Of a stretch of DNA of 64,000 bases, positions 12,801 through 26,844 are shown in pieces. The DNA lies in the NCBI GenBank assembly GCA_026545765.1, contig JAIFAC010000007.1, positions 1,054,001 through 1,118,000 on the forward strand. Direction: 5' to 3'. A program made the position numbers and the translations under genes. This DNA comes from Plantago major (taxonomy: Eukaryota > Streptophyta > Magnoliopsida > Lamiales > Plantaginaceae). Numbering within the stretch: position 1 is the stretch's first letter; every line of letters begins with the position of its first letter. The notes beneath the pieces are model-generated. The model was not told the origin of the DNA. It did not search any database and was given only the letters and a program-made list of their open reading frames with translations.

Positions 12801-15800
12801 CAAAAGGTTTTTTCCGGAAACATATATATAAATGTGGTTAATAGGCAGAAGTCGTGCAGATACACTAATTATAGCAATAGACGGAATACATATTAGTCAT
12901 AGTTCATTACTAACAAAAAAGGAAGGAAGAACAAAAGCGAAGGTTACAAGTCAAAAGATCTAACAATATAGAACCTTACTTGAGCTGATATAGTCGCGAT
13001 AAGTTGTTCACTTGAAGCAGGTCCAGCTTGTATATAATTCTTATAGTTAGATATACTTGCTGACTAAATCATTAATTATATATATAAAAGAAATCAATAA
13101 CACCATTGCATACCTCATTTCCCTTGGAAAAGAAGATTTCTATGCTTTCAATTGATAAAACACAGATAGTTTTGGTGACAACAGCGGTTATTAAAACAGA
13201 GGTAGTAGACTTCATTTTTTTCTAGGTTTACTCTTCATGTTCTATAAAATAAGAAAGAAGGTAATAAATAGTTCTAGACACAATATACTTTGTACACTTC
13301 CTACATTTCATAGTTAGCAGAAAATACTATAAAATATCTTCCGAGTCATCTTTTGAGACAATTAAGTCACCCAATTTACATTATTAGGGATAGGATACTC
13401 TTTTCGCATAAGTGGTCAAAAAGTATAGGGTAAATGTGGTATTATTAATTAAGGTAAATAAAAGTGAACATCAAATCACCCAAGTCCTCCAATTTTCGGT
13501 TTATTTGGATTTAACAATACACAATATAGGATAATCTTTTATATCTATATAACCCTTAATTCTAGTCAAATCCATTTCAAGCACAAGGATTTAGAACTTT
13601 CATTCCTTATTGTCTAGATCTTTTAGCTTTATGTATGGACAAAATCTTATATTTTGATCTTATAAATTTAATAAAATAAATAAAGTAGGATCTCCTTGTG
13701 TTTTCTGGGAAGGGATAACTTTTGCTAACTCGAAGAGTAAGAATCAGTAATTTATAAGATGATTGCAGGACGGTCAAGTCAATTTAGTATTAAATCTTTT
13801 ATTATGGGTCTTTCTATGTTACTTGTTGCGGGACGTTCTTTAAGTGTGCTACCTTTTTTCTTATTCTGACCCGATATCTTACTATACTTACTATATAAAA
13901 CTATATAAAAGTGCTATCCTAGTCTTGTACCTGTACTGTAATTCTTAAATATGACCGAATAAATCTCAGCCCGACTCTCTTTCCTTACACACAAGCTTCT
14001 CTAAATTCTAAAATCAGGGGTTCCCTATGAATTAGTAGTTACAGCATAAGAAATGAGACAAAGCTAATTAAGTAAGCCATGTCCTTATTGTATTTATTCT
14101 AACTAGGGAGCCCTTCATAACAAAGTAATATGAATTATAATATACCCATATTGGTTTTAGTTCTAATAACTTAAGCAAAAAACTCCGTATACCTTTCAAA
14201 GTATCCTGTGAAGTAAAGGGTTGATATATAAAAGCTCATTTCTCTTTCTAGAAAATATTATTTTTTTTTAAGCTAGACTAGAACACATGTTTATTGTGTA
14301 AAGAAGAAATGCCAGGAAATAAGAGGAATCTTCGGTCTTGATACGAGAAATGTGATACTGCATATGGAAGTAAGTCATATACACCTTAAATAAATAACCT
14401 TGTTTTTTCTATATTGGTGGTAGGGCTGCTATACTGTTTAGTACTATTTGCTACATACATAGCATAGACATCGCATTTTTGTTTATTTCATCATTTCTAG
14501 GTCTGTTACTTTATGAACTTATACTTCTGACCACTATCCTTCTGTTTCAAAGACAGCGGGTCTCCAATACTCCAATAAAAAAATCTTTGTAGTTAGTTAC
14601 AAACAGAGAATATTCTTAATTTCAGGTATTTTACAAAAATTGTTAGAAGCAAGACTTAATTAAGACAAAAAGAGATAACAGAGACAAAAAGAATCTCTAG
14701 GCAAGGGGAAAGAACTTAATAGAAGGGTGTTAAGTAAAGGCAATCAATAGTTAAGGAAGGATAATAGGGTTCCTTACGAATCATACTAGGTAATTAGGAA
14801 CAGGAAATACCAAACTGATGCCAATACACCCGGTATGGATTTAATCATGTCAATAATACAGCATAACATGCAGAAATGAGAGCTCTTTTGTGCTTCATAT
14901 GGAAAAAAATGAACTAATCCTTAAAGAAGATTCCATTTTATTTATTTGTTTTATTTATTTGTGAGAATAAAAAATTATTAACAGTCAAACCCGGAGGAGA
15001 CATAGTATAAGAACAACAGAACAGAATAATTGATGCATGCTAAAATCCTAAATCTGTATGTAAGAAACACTTTTCATATTGGTAGACAGCTACTAAGGAG
15101 TCAGATGTCCTTTAAAATCTGACATTGGAAAAGACCTACTCGTGACTTCAATTACATTAGGAATTCATTTGTAAGTTAAGAAAAAAGCCTAACTAATATA
15201 AATTCCATAAAGGTGCAATAAGGATATTCTATTCTAATTAAATAATCTAATTAAATAAAACCTATACTTTCAACAAACATTCAGCACAGAATTCTAGTAC
15301 CTAAAAGCAAATCTTTTTTGGTTCTGAAAGACTCTTATTCTGGTTCTAAGAACGAAGGAAGAAGGATAATAAAGAAAAGAAACCTAATTTGGCTAAAAAA
15401 CCGTTATGAGGATCCCAGAAGCGTTCCTGAGGCAATATAGAAAATATAGAAACAATATATTTGAAAACCATGTAATAATAAAGTGGAACAGGAAGAATTC
15501 TAGTACAACACAAGTTTGGTTTGTTTTATTTGGTGAATACAAAGTTTAGGGCATAATAAAACATGCTTTATATACTTTATATAAAAGAAAGAGAAATAGT
15601 CAGAATCCTCCAGGGCTATTAAGTCACTAATATATGATATATTCCTTTTGTGGAGTCTTTTCCTATTCTACGTCCCTTTACTAGTTGTTTCATTTACCAT
15701 TTACTTTTTGTTAGTTTGTGTCTTTACAATATTAGTAAGTAGTTGGTGTTGCATTCTTTCACTTCTTTTTGTTTTTGTTGTAGTAAATACTATGTTCTCT

Positions 15801-18423
15801 CCTTCTAAAAAAATTAGGGTAAGAGTAGAATTCCGTATTTCTCTTCTTAAAGATAATTAAAGATAGAAAGTTTTATGTAGTAGAACCTAAAAGGCGGTGG
15901 AAATAGAATTAATATAAAATAGGATTTATTCATTATAGCTTGTCTTCCTAATACATTTCTAAATTACATTATTACATTTACAAAAATAATAGAAAATACT
16001 CCTGCTAAATACCCTTTTTTGATTAGTGCAACGCCATCCTTAATTACGTAATAATTACAAATACCCGAGATATAAACCGGGGCTGTTGTTGTTTGTAGAT
16101 TAATTCATTTAGAGAACTTCTCCTGTAATTAATCTTGTAATATTGTATGTATTTGGTAGTTCCTATCTTTTATTTACTAATTCGCACATCCAGGGTATAC
16201 TTCTTTTATTTTATTAAGTACTCAACTTATCTTTGAGGTTTAAAGACTATAATAAAGTAAGTGCTTTCATTATTTACTTAATGATTTCCGCCTGATCTTA
16301 TATAATATACGTTCTATTCTACTTTGTCATCACGAATAAGTTCAACTCTTTATATATACTTTTTTCTTTTCTTTCCAGATTAAGATTAAATTAATTGATT
16401 AATTCGTTACCTATTATTGAAATGTCCATCTTTCTAGAATTTCTTATCTTGCCGAGTCTTTCCTGCTTCTAGTTCTAAACTATCGGAGTAACCTATCACC
16501 TTTTTCCCTTCGATGACTCTACTTATTTTTTGTTGTCCTTCTTTTCCGATTTTATGTGGAATGGACTCTATATTCTAATATTTTAAGGAAGGCTCAATTA
16601 TATTCAATATAATAAATTTCAATGATGCAGGTATTCTCGATCGACTAGTTAAGAGCTAAGCTAAAAGTAAAATTATTATTAGGTAGGGAGTAGGTCATTT
16701 ATGAACTCCTTTACCGCAAACCAATCTCATGGATCAAGTATCTCTTTGCAGGTCGGCTAGGATTTTTAGTATAAATATAGTATAAAATATTAGGATTTGG
16801 AGTTGTCTCAGCTTTCCAACATTTCTATTAGTAAATTTTAGTATTGATCTAACAGATCTAATTCAATCAAGAGCTTTCTTCTAATCAGGATTTTATAGGT
16901 TTAGAACAGAGTAAACTTCCCGTTTTATTGGAGAATGTTGATTTTATCCTTTTATTAGGGCTATGTCTCTATATGTGTGTGATAGACAAGAGTACTCATA
17001 ATCTCCTTTTTTCCTTTGTTGTTTGTGAGTTTAACGAATGTAAGAATCTTCAATTACATGGATTAGTAATGGATAGAGGGATCGTACCCGGATCTTAAAA
17101 TAAGTTTTTTTATTTTCTTCAGCTAGAAAAAATAGTATGGGTTGTTTGGTGTCTACAATATCCTTTGTTTTAACACGCTTTTACGGTTATAATGAAAAGT
17201 TATTTACTTTGGTGTGTATATATTTCTAGTATATTTCTATGTGAGTACTCTCTATATATCATTTAAATAGAATATCTCCTTTGTATTCGTAATTCTTTGT
17301 GGACTATGATAAATAAATAAATAATCTAGGCAGTACGCATAAGATAGCACTGTTCATATATAGGTTATGTTCTACTGCAGGAAATTACAATGTCAATTCC
17401 GACGAATTTTTGATATTTTAATGAATAGAGCACAATGTTCTTCTTTGGTTTCAATCTCTATCCTAAATTGATTTAATAAGTGAGTATTTCTCTTCCTATT
17501 TTATTACTAAATTTATTTTACTAAAGATATTATGAACTAAGGTTTGGCGATTGGCTATTACATAATATAAGGAAAGTAGGGAATTTTATTCGTATAAAAG
17601 ACAATGTTCAACTAGGGTTCTGTATGCTCTTCGACTGAGTGAAACTTAATAACTTTAATAAGGACAGTCTCTAACTAAGCCCTACTGGAAAACATGCCTA
17701 AATCTGCCATTCTCTCTCTTACTTGTCGTTTTTCCTTGCGTATTTCCTTTATTTTCTTAAGGGACCCTGTATATGTGTAAAAATCTAGTATGAACGGAAA
17801 ATCAAACTAAATGGTATATGGCTTTGGCTCTATTTATTTCCACTTATATTTTATTTCCTTTTTCTTCGTTTTTATATCTAGTAACTAGAGAACCTTACGT
17901 TATAAGAACCAAGACTTAAGCTCTTTTTATTATTGTATCCTTCCCTTTCATTACTTGTGCATTAAATATTAAAGTGTGGTATCCCACTTTTTTTGATCGT
18001 ATCCGTTATTTCCGTGTGAACATAATTCGAATAAGAAGATAATCGCTTATTTGTGTTCTGCATAAAGTACGAATATGAAGTTATAGTATAAAATTGTATA
18101 GAATGCATACACGTAACAAGTATAGCATGAGGTAGATCTAATAAAAATAGAGTGGGAAGTATTTCTCTTAGTTAGTTAGTTAAGTCCCTAGTGAAGACAA
18201 CTCTTATTGTGCAAGGTAATTTTATAGAAATATTTAATTTAGTAAGTAAATATAGTGAAAAAACATATGAATCTTATGAAAAAGGTGAACTTGTTATGGC
18301 ATCCTTATAAAATAAAATTACTTTGGTAGTACTGAAGAATCTCTGGATTGGAAAACTTAGGCACGAACACTATGAAAATATTATAGATTTGACTATAACT
18401 CGTAAGGTAACTTCTCGTAAATA

Positions 18424-18444
18424 AATATATATATATATATATAT
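18424..18444. repeat. (AT)n microsatellite
   Basis: About ten AT dinucleotides, flanked by ATTTATTTAA-like sequence. Confidence 0.9.
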
Positions 18445-20220
18445 TATTTATTTAATTTATATACTATCCTCTATAATCCTGGACATAATAAGATTTATAA
18501 ATTATTAAAATATACTAAGTTCATACCATTTGAGTTCCTAACACTTTTAAGACTTACAACATAGCTAAGAAGAGTAAACCTATTGTACTAATTAAGATTA
18601 TAATCTACTTTATTACGGGTGGGAAGCTAGGATCCCTTTCAAAAGAGTCGGTGCCTATAATGTAGTATGCCTTGGAAAGATAAAGTATTTGATGAATATT
18701 GTCTTGTCATGTTATTACTTTTAGTTGTTAGCCATGCCTTTCTTAATACAAATATGAATGATACCTAAGTTCTCCCTTTTCGTAAAGTAGATTAGAGAAT
18801 AATTAGATAATAAAAAAAAAGAGATTAGTAAGTAGTGAGTTCTCTTCCTAGCTTCTATTATGATTTGTTACATGGAATATACTTTGGTTGTAGTTAACTT
18901 ACTTTGCATGTACATAGTATACTAATAGCTTACTAATAATTCTTAAGACAAATAAATCCCTTATTTTCGCTGTAGGCTTTCAAAGTCTTAAATACTCTAA
19001 ATGTAAATATAACAAACAATATAACCAAGCATGACAATATACTCATACCAAAAAAAGGGCCTAGACACAAATATTATAATATAAAACATGTTAAATCATG
19101 AAAAATGTATAATTCTATGTTGAAGGTAATACTATAAATTTGGTTAGGCTTTGTTATATCTTGACTTATAACTCCTAGACAAAAGTATTCTAGCACATAC
19201 AACATATCTCACTATAGACTTAAGTTGGAATCTTATTATATCTACATGAAGTGCCCCTCCTCTATACTAGGTAAAAGGATGTGATGTAACTCTACCATTT
19301 CTAAGTGCATAACCTAAAAGATTATTGTTGTATACTAAGTAATATTTATCTCTATAAGAAACTAGTAATGTTAAGTCGTAGCTACTAAAGATTGTTAATG
19401 GTGTATTGTATAAGTATAGGTACACTTGCATGAACTTTATAGAATTTATATGAATCCGTAGTAAGCCACCTTGTTCTATTTAATGAGTATTGTTAGAGTA
19501 GCTAGCTTATATAGAGTACTATAAGAAAGAAAAGATGGAAGTGTAAGTACTTCAAAAATGTAAGGTTATATCTATATTAGGTGTTTAAGAAATCATTCAT
19601 CATAAATTTTATGAAATGTAAATTAATGAGTAAAACGACTCAAAATTATGCTATTATCAAGATTACTATATAAGGAAACAAAAAAATAAAAGAGGAAACC
19701 CGCCCTTTACAAAAAAATAAATACAAATACAAAGGCTAATACCAATCTAAGTAGTAACAGACACAAAGTCAAGCTATTGTATTAAGTAGAATATGTAAAA
19801 AGAGCATGGGTAATAAAATAGAACTGTATTTATGCATATAATCATTGGTAAGTAAGCTAACAATATAGAGGAGTAATATCTCCCTTTTATTAGCTAGAGA
19901 TGAAGTGTCCTTTCATTTTCAGAGAACTCTGTAAGGATTATTTAAGTATAGTATGAGACTCTGCTTTCAGTGTATCCAATAAATTCTCTTGCAAAAACAC
20001 TATACGTTGTAGGTGTGCTTTTAGTAGTAAACTATTCTACTATGATCTTTTTTGGGTAACTCTATTGTAATATTAAGGTCAATCCTTTGTGTAAAAAAAG
20101 CCAAGGAATCCAAACTAAAGGAGCTTAACGAGTACTGTATTGAATGCTATGAGTCGGGATACGTTCTCTGTTTGTTTGTGGTTTCTATCTCTCTTAGTTG
20201 CTTGCTTGTTTGGTGTTTAT

Positions 20221-20245
20221 CTACCTACCTACCTACCTACCTACC
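20221..20245. repeat. (CTAC)n microsatellite
   Basis: Six perfect CTAC tetranucleotides. A short open frame (20052-20324, plus) runs through it and owes its YLPTYLP peptide to the repeat; I do not regard that frame as a gene. Confidence 0.9.
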
Positions 20246-20529
20246 GCTGTGGAATTGGTTCATTGAATCCTTTCAAGGAATCCATACTAGAGGGCTAGAG
20301 GGGTGGGACTGTATAAATTATTGAATATTGGTGTTGTAAGTGTCCAGTCTTTACTTCCAGAGGAGGAGGTGGAGGAATATTTATAGAAAGGTATGGGATA
20401 TAGAAATAGAACTTAGTAGAATAGATATAATTGAGGTATAGAATATGAATTCGCTGTAGGTTGTCTTTTGTTTGCCTAACTTTTCATCCCTTAAAATACC
20501 TTAATTTAATAGTTAAATAGAAAGTAATA

Positions 20530-20603
20530 AGGCGGAGATAGGATTTGAACCTATAATCTTCAGATCATGAGCCTGATGAGTTGACCAATTACTCTACCCC
20601 GCT
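20530..20603 (-). tRNA. trnfM: Initiator tRNA-fMet (CAU)
   Basis: The minus strand gives a 74-nt cloverleaf beginning AGCGGGG and ending CTCCGCCT, with the anticodon loop CTCATGA (anticodon CAU). The D-arm, anticodon arm and T-arm are those of plant mitochondrial trnfM. The first base does not pair with base 72 (A against C), the hallmark of an initiator tRNA. The T-arm reads ATAGG-TTCAAAT-CCTAT and still pairs fully although, as I recall the usual sequence, the inner pairs there are more GC-rich. The acceptor stem has a G-U pair and the anticodon stem another. This is drift towards A+T with pairing kept, the sign of a working gene. No 3' CCA is encoded. It stands alone, with no neighbour gene within several kilobases. 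It would supply the initiator tRNA for organelle translation. Confidence 0.93.
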
Positions 20604-23600
20604 ACGAATTATACATATAATTATACATATAGAAATTCCTCTATTTCACACTACTATCTTCTATACTCCATGTACTATAAGCTATTGTTCTCTTTTCTCT
20701 TCTAAACATACCAATAATGAAATCTTACACAAGTAAGGGATTTGGTTACATAAGTGAGTCTAGCATATAGAAAATAAAGGTAAGTTGATTACTAAAGTAC
20801 TTGGTTTGGTAGGATAATTGAATTCAATAATAGTAGTGTTCCTAGATATAATATAATACCCAATAATATTGCTTAAATTAAAGAGAGGAGTAGTATTAAG
20901 TGTATCCTTAGATTTCATATAATAATTTGTCTATAGAAGTACTTTCATAAATATATTAATTTGTATTGTATATAAATATATGTACCTTCACAATCAATAT
21001 AGAGTTAGTTTTTTAAGTTTAAGTAAGCCGGGGATTTCTCCTATCTCTCAAATATTTAAGTAATGAACACCCAAAGTCATATACTATATTTTTATAGAAC
21101 ACTGGTTTACTCCCCAGTATAGAGCACATAATGGTACTACTTATATGACTTTCATTCTCCTTTGTATTTCTTTATAATTTAACTTAGTAGACGTATTAGA
21201 ATTTCTAGTTATAGATTATAAGAAAGGTTTTAGAACAAAATAAAGAATGGTGTGCTTTGTAAGTCATATACTATAGGTTGTATAGAGCGTATAGATAAAA
21301 GTATATAAGACTTGTACATGAAAGGATTCTATCTCTTTCTTATTACTTCTTATTACTTAGGGAAATACTTGGAATACATATATTGGTGTGGTGTGAAAGA
21401 TTAAAATATTAAAAGAGCTACGTACGTTCTTGTCTTTGTTGTACTATAACTAGATAATCCGTATAACTACTTAAGAAATCTCTATAATAATTATAAAGAG
21501 TCTTTCTCTACAAAAAAGAAATTGTTTTGGGTAAGTTTCTTAGGGCAGGTACTTCTCTTCAAGTTTTACTCTTAGTTTTATCTAGTGTATAATCTACTAG
21601 AAATTAGAAATGAACTAAATAGATATTTTCCTTATAAACTCCTTACATGTTTTGGACTATATATACGCTTATTATACACTCACTATAGAATAGGAAGGGA
21701 AATATAATACACTACGAACAAATATAATATATGCTATAGAAACTCTAGTAAATGGAAATAACCTGCTCTGGGCGAAAAGAGATCTAGAAAATAAAGTAAG
21801 TACTGCCTTATAGTATAGGTGCTGTGTCATGTACTTAAATAACTTAAAAAGGGTATTAGCTCAATGTGGTATTTCGTTATGGTATTCTTTATGCTGCTGT
21901 GTAGTAATAGATTTATTTAGAGTTGTTTCACAATGTTCATTAAATAAAAGAGCTTAGTTATAGAATTATGTGTAAATCATATAGAGATTATTAGGCGGAT
22001 ACTTGTCTTGTACTATAGTATACTATTGAGAAGAGATCGTCGCGGAGATATAGATTTTAGTATTTGTGCCTTACTTAGTAACCCCTAGTTAGAATATATT
22101 ATTTAATAAGAAAGAGTAAACCCTTTCCTTTTAATGTATGCCTTAACTTGTTATACCTTTCCTTCATTTACCTAAGTATGCAACCTTTTTTTATAGAATA
22201 TTGTAATTAAAAACACTTTAGTAGATATATTACTTAATTTAGCTTATATTTATATCGCAAAGAGAACTAGTAAAGAATAGAGGTACACACCCTACCTAAG
22301 AAAGAGAGTCAAGTATTTATTATAAGTTAGACCATATAAATATCTCATAGTACATAGGCATATAGGCACTTAAGTAGGAAGGCGAAAGAAAAGTATTTTA
22401 ATATAGAATGATCTCCATACACCAACGGGGATTACCAAAAAATAATAAGCATCTTATGTAGGTACCTTTATAGACTCTTTGTAGTATTCATGTTCACCAC
22501 CTGATCCAATCTTAGTACATTACCAACGTTATTCCTTATAGAAGCATCCTTAAGATAATATTGTAATTATTATAGTATTTACTAGGATATCGCATACATA
22601 TTTTAATATTGTAATAGGTAGTACTCTTATGAACTATTACTCCTATTACTCTAAGTTACCAAAGCCTTTATATATACTCAATACATATATTTACCTCGTG
22701 TTGTTAAGTATACTCCAATATAAAAGTAATTGCTAGAAGAAGATGTTAAAGGTGATGTCCTAGTCTATCCTATTTTAAATACTGTGCTGTAAGAATTTGC
22801 TATATACCTACTATATTTTGTAAGAAGAACTTATAATTGTTGTCTTCTATATTACTTAATAAACCTTGCTCATAATCTAGTACACCTAAAAGAAAACTAT
22901 GTATGACTTTAACTTTGAATAACCTTTCACTTTATATAAGATTAGCTTTGTTTATTCCTATTCCTTCTTTATCTCTCTTATTAGAAATTCATAGATGACA
23001 TATTTCTAATTACACGTTTAATTTATCATATACTACAAATATCATAACAATAGAGGGATACCTTTTTTTTATTATGGTTACTCCCCAAAGTCAAAGTACA
23101 CAAGGATAAGTGCTTACTAAATATTATTAAATAGATACTTAAAATAAAGGGATAGAAGTATAGAAGAATGGTCGAGATTAGGAACTATTAGAAGAAAGGA
23201 CATTCATAAGGTAATACACTAATTTATTAGTATAAATTTAGTATAAATTGGAGTAGAAGTAAAAGAGATAGGGAAGGACTTATTCTTAGTGGTGTAGGTA
23301 AACTATGTGATATTTATGCAAAGGAAGAAACTATATAAGATCTAACAAGATAGAAGGAACTTAGTACATAATAAAGAAGATAGCCTATGAAATCCTTTAC
23401 GTGTATTAACTAATTGCTCTCTTTCTACCTATATACTCTATACTCTAAATATATTTTAGTACGTATATTTTCAAATCATACTTAAATTAAACCTTCGATG
23501 CCCTTTCTCTTGTGACTACTCCTTTATTATTAGATCCGACAAAGTAACGTTATATATTTGATTTGTGTTATATCTTTGACCGATCAAGAATAGATGATTC

Positions 23601-26205
23601 ACGCATACCCTCTTACTTAATCATAATTAGACATTTCTCTGGTACTTACTACTTAGAATATTTTCTTTCTTTATTCTAGAAGCCGGTCTTAACTGCGCAT
23701 GAGTCTTCTCTTATGATTATTAGTAAGTTCGCGCCTCTTCCACTACTGGTTCTAAGCCAATCCATAGCACTTATTTTTCTCTGCTGTTTATGATGCGAGT
23801 CTCACATAGTCGGTCGAGCGCTTCTACGTTTCTACGCCTCTTCACCGAGTACCCTTTATCTATATCACGATCACGTGACAATCAAAAAAAGAAAAGTCTA
23901 CTCCTCTTTCTTCTTTCTCTAGGTGCGGGTGATTTTAGTGATGACCCAGTTTCTTCTTGCTTGTTATGTGCTGAAATTGTTAGAAGAATTAATCCAGAAG
24001 AAGAGACAAAGTTAGGACTTGATTTGTAAACATAGACTCCTTACTCTTAGAAAAAAAGAAACATTTTAAGTGAGGCCAACACATCATCTATCTATAACTA
24101 CCAGTATCACTACGTTATAGGCATGCAACTACTACTACTACTACTACTACTACTTTCCACAAGTATATGAGTCTGAGCCCCTCGAATTAAAAACTACATT
24201 TGTATTTGATCCCCTAATTTATTCTTCTTTGTAATTATATTCAGACAGAATTAGTTGGCAGGACTCCTCGTAAAACACATATTATATATAGTTTGAAATA
24301 AGCTAGACTTGGAGAAGGGAGATTTTTTAACGTTTTAATTGGACTATTACTGCTTCTATACACTACTACTGATACCATTATAGCATTACGTAATAGAATC
24401 TTTTTTTTGACTGGCTTAAACATTTGAGTTAGACACCTTCTCTTAATTACTTATCTATCCTTATTAATCTTTCTTTCTATCCCTTCTCGAGTTCTTGAGA
24501 CATTCACAAAACATAGTAAACATGGTAAAGCTTCTCTCTCCCTTGGAAAATAGGGAAATGGACCTTACTGCCCTATTCTTCTGCCACGTATAAACTAACC
24601 TACTTATTTCAAAAGTATAGTTTAATCTAAAAAAAAGTATAATCAAGTAAAAACATGCAATATAAACTGAGTAAAGAGTCAATAGGAGTTAATTCAAATA
24701 ATGGATAATTAATAAATATTTAAATATAATAGCCCTTAGAATCCCGTAGTAATAAGGACAGTCGCATAGTACAAATAATAAGTACAGATGTCTGATGAAT
24801 TATTTCCGAAGAATACTTTTTCTTTCTTTCTAGCTGATCATTTTCCATTTTTGAGGACCTAATAAGTCATTTGAGTAAAGTAAAAAGGAAATATCATTTT
24901 GATTGGGTAATATCCTTCTTTCATTTTTTTTATTGGATAAGGAAGTAAGATAAAAAACTTTTCCAGTAAGTTTCTATACTTACTTATATTGCTTGGAAAT
25001 GGAAGGATAAGTGTGGATGTCTTTACTTTGTGAAACGTGGAAGAACCAAAATAAGGATAGAGATTTATGTTGTAAGGTGAAAGTACAGGAAAATCTTGTA
25101 ATTTATTATATATAGCCCGGTATTCTTAGTAGGGATTCGAAGGAAAAGGAACTAGGTAGAGTGTCGCAAACATAAAGCGGTTAGAATAGAAATTTCGGCT
25201 AAAAAGAGAGCTATAGTTAGTTAGTTATATTGCCTGGTAAAATTCTTTCTTATTTCTCCTATGGCTACTACAGAGGGGGGAATTCTATTCTTATTTATTT
25301 TAGTTAGAAAACATTCCAAAGATACAAACAAGGATATCTATATTTTAGAGTGTCTTATTCTTTTATTCTATTATCTCTCTATCTACTCTAATACTACTCT
25401 AATAAAAAAAATAAACCGAAAACATCGTAGCGCAAAGAGTCCGGCATAAGAGACCTTTATACTATATTTATATATGATATAATATTTATATATGATATAA
25501 TGTAAAACTATACTTAACTGGGAAAGAAATAAATATTATTTCAATTTCCAAGATTATAGAAATAGAAGTCAAATGGAAGAAGAACTCTCTAATAATCAAC
25601 ACATTCTATCTATAAAATATAAACTATAAAATAGAAAACCACATTTCACGAAGCTTTTACTTTAACTCCTTTAAAGAAGATTTCATGTACACCCTGATTG
25701 ACATTACAAGCATTCCATATTTCTCAATGCTAAAGGGAACCATAGCTTTTTTTTTATCAGCGCTGTTTTCCTCAGATCGGAGAAGTAGATATGTCTCTAA
25801 ACCTAAAATAAATGATAAAAGAAAACTCGGGAATATTTCTTTTTTAAGTATTTATTTAAATGAAAGTAGAGTGTAACTGTGTAGTGTGCGTTCTAATACA
25901 TATTTTGCTGGCTTTTTGTGTCCTTCTTTATTCCCACCTGAGTGACTTCTTCTTAAATATCTTTTTTAGTTAGAAAGAGACATTAATTCGGTGCACCCTT
26001 GTCTTAGACTTCCGGAAGTTACATTCGTTCAGTTGGTATGAGATGTTAACTCTTTCACTACAAGTATAGCAGCACGTGTATAAACCAAGTTTACCTTAAT
26101 ATTCTAATTTGTGTATTCTAAGTACCCTCTCTTCTCCCTTGCTTCTTTCTTTGTTGTGAGCCCAATAACACACATCATAGACCCTTCGACTTCGCTTCGG
26201 GAACT
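20604..26205. other. Gene-free AT-rich intergenic region
   Basis: No recognisable gene. From 20.6 to about 23.5 kb the sequence is very AT-rich and TA/CTA-heavy. From about 23.69 to 24.02 kb it becomes more GC-rich and carries a 79-codon open frame on the plus strand (23790-24029) that I cannot match to any family. An (ACT) microsatellite follows at 24128-24154. The remainder has only short, low-complexity open frames. Confidence 0.6.
24128..24154. repeat. (ACT)n microsatellite
   Basis: Nine perfect ACT trinucleotides. Confidence 0.9.
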
Positions 26206-26269
26206 ATGTACAGTAGATAGGTTGATGTACAGTAGATAGAGATAGGTTGATAGATAGATAGATAGATAG
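26206..26269. repeat. 15-bp direct repeat and (GATA)n microsatellite
   Basis: The 15-mer ATGTACAGTAGATAG occurs at 26206 and again at 26225, followed by about five GATA units from 26249. This marks the left border of the higher-GC island that carries the hairpin repeat array. Confidence 0.85.
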
Positions 26270-26844
26270 TAGCTAAGTAGAAGAATAAGATAGAAGAATG
26301 GAACCTACGAATTTCAATTACGTAATAGCGTGCGATAAGAAGAGAGATATGCACTCCTCCATGGAATTTCAACGGATTTCTTCCAATTTGATCGATTGCA
26401 CTTCCTTTCACTTAGAAACGACCCTCCGCGGCCCATTGGAAGCCACTTTGGACCCGTTTTCACTACCTATTTTTAGGTATTTCCATATAGAAATAGCTAG
26501 CTATGGATTCTTTAAGGATTTTTGAGTTTTTACTGTTTTTACTGTTTTTACTGTTTTTCTAGACTAGAGACTAGAGTGTTCGAAATTCGAGATTTTTGAT
26601 TGACTTTCTACAAAGAAATTTTCCTGGTAGAGATAAGGATACATACATACCTGCTGTCTGACTGAGTATATCCCTCATACTCGGGCACATTTTTTGCGTG
26701 CACTTTTGTGCGAACAAATCGCTCTTTTTAGATGGGAAATCGACCCAAAAAAGTTGGCAATGGCTCCCTTGGACATGGACTTTGCTGATTTTCCGATCGG
26801 ACAAGTCGCAGGTTTCAGGACCAACCTGCTATCTTTTAGAAGGT
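26270..26844. other. Higher-GC segment left of the hairpin repeat array, no assignable gene
   Basis: GC is visibly higher here than in the flanking deserts. Both strands have open frames of 60-80 codons (for example 26298-26525 plus and 26571-26804 minus), but none matches a plant mitochondrial protein I know, and overlapping frames on both strands argue against coding. A 9-bp unit, TTTTTACTG, is repeated three and a half times at 26527-26558. Confidence 0.5.
26527..26558. repeat. 9-bp tandem repeat
   Basis: Three full copies of TTTTTACTG and a partial fourth. Confidence 0.9.

Larger units (their letters stand above)
1085..20529. other. Gene-free AT-rich intergenic region
   Basis: I find no recognisable protein gene, tRNA, rRNA or intron core in this stretch. 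Open frames are short (at most about 90 codons) and of low complexity. It holds simple TA repeats (4616-4636, 9790-9830, 18424-18444), a (CTAC) repeat at 20221-20245, a run of C near 7714-7722 and many A or T runs. From about 18.1 kb onward the texture changes to more TA-, CTA- and TAG-rich sequence, with less of the purine/pyrimidine-run pattern seen before. Such long non-coding stretches are typical of expanded plant mitochondrial genomes. A database search could still find degraded nuclear or plastid pieces that I cannot see by eye. Confidence 0.6.

Noticed and set aside
23790-24029. 79-codon plus-strand frame in a GC-richer patch (ends NPEEETKLGLDL)
   Set aside because: I compared it from memory with ribosomal, ccm, atp, cox and nad proteins of plant mitochondria and found no match; too short to call without a search.
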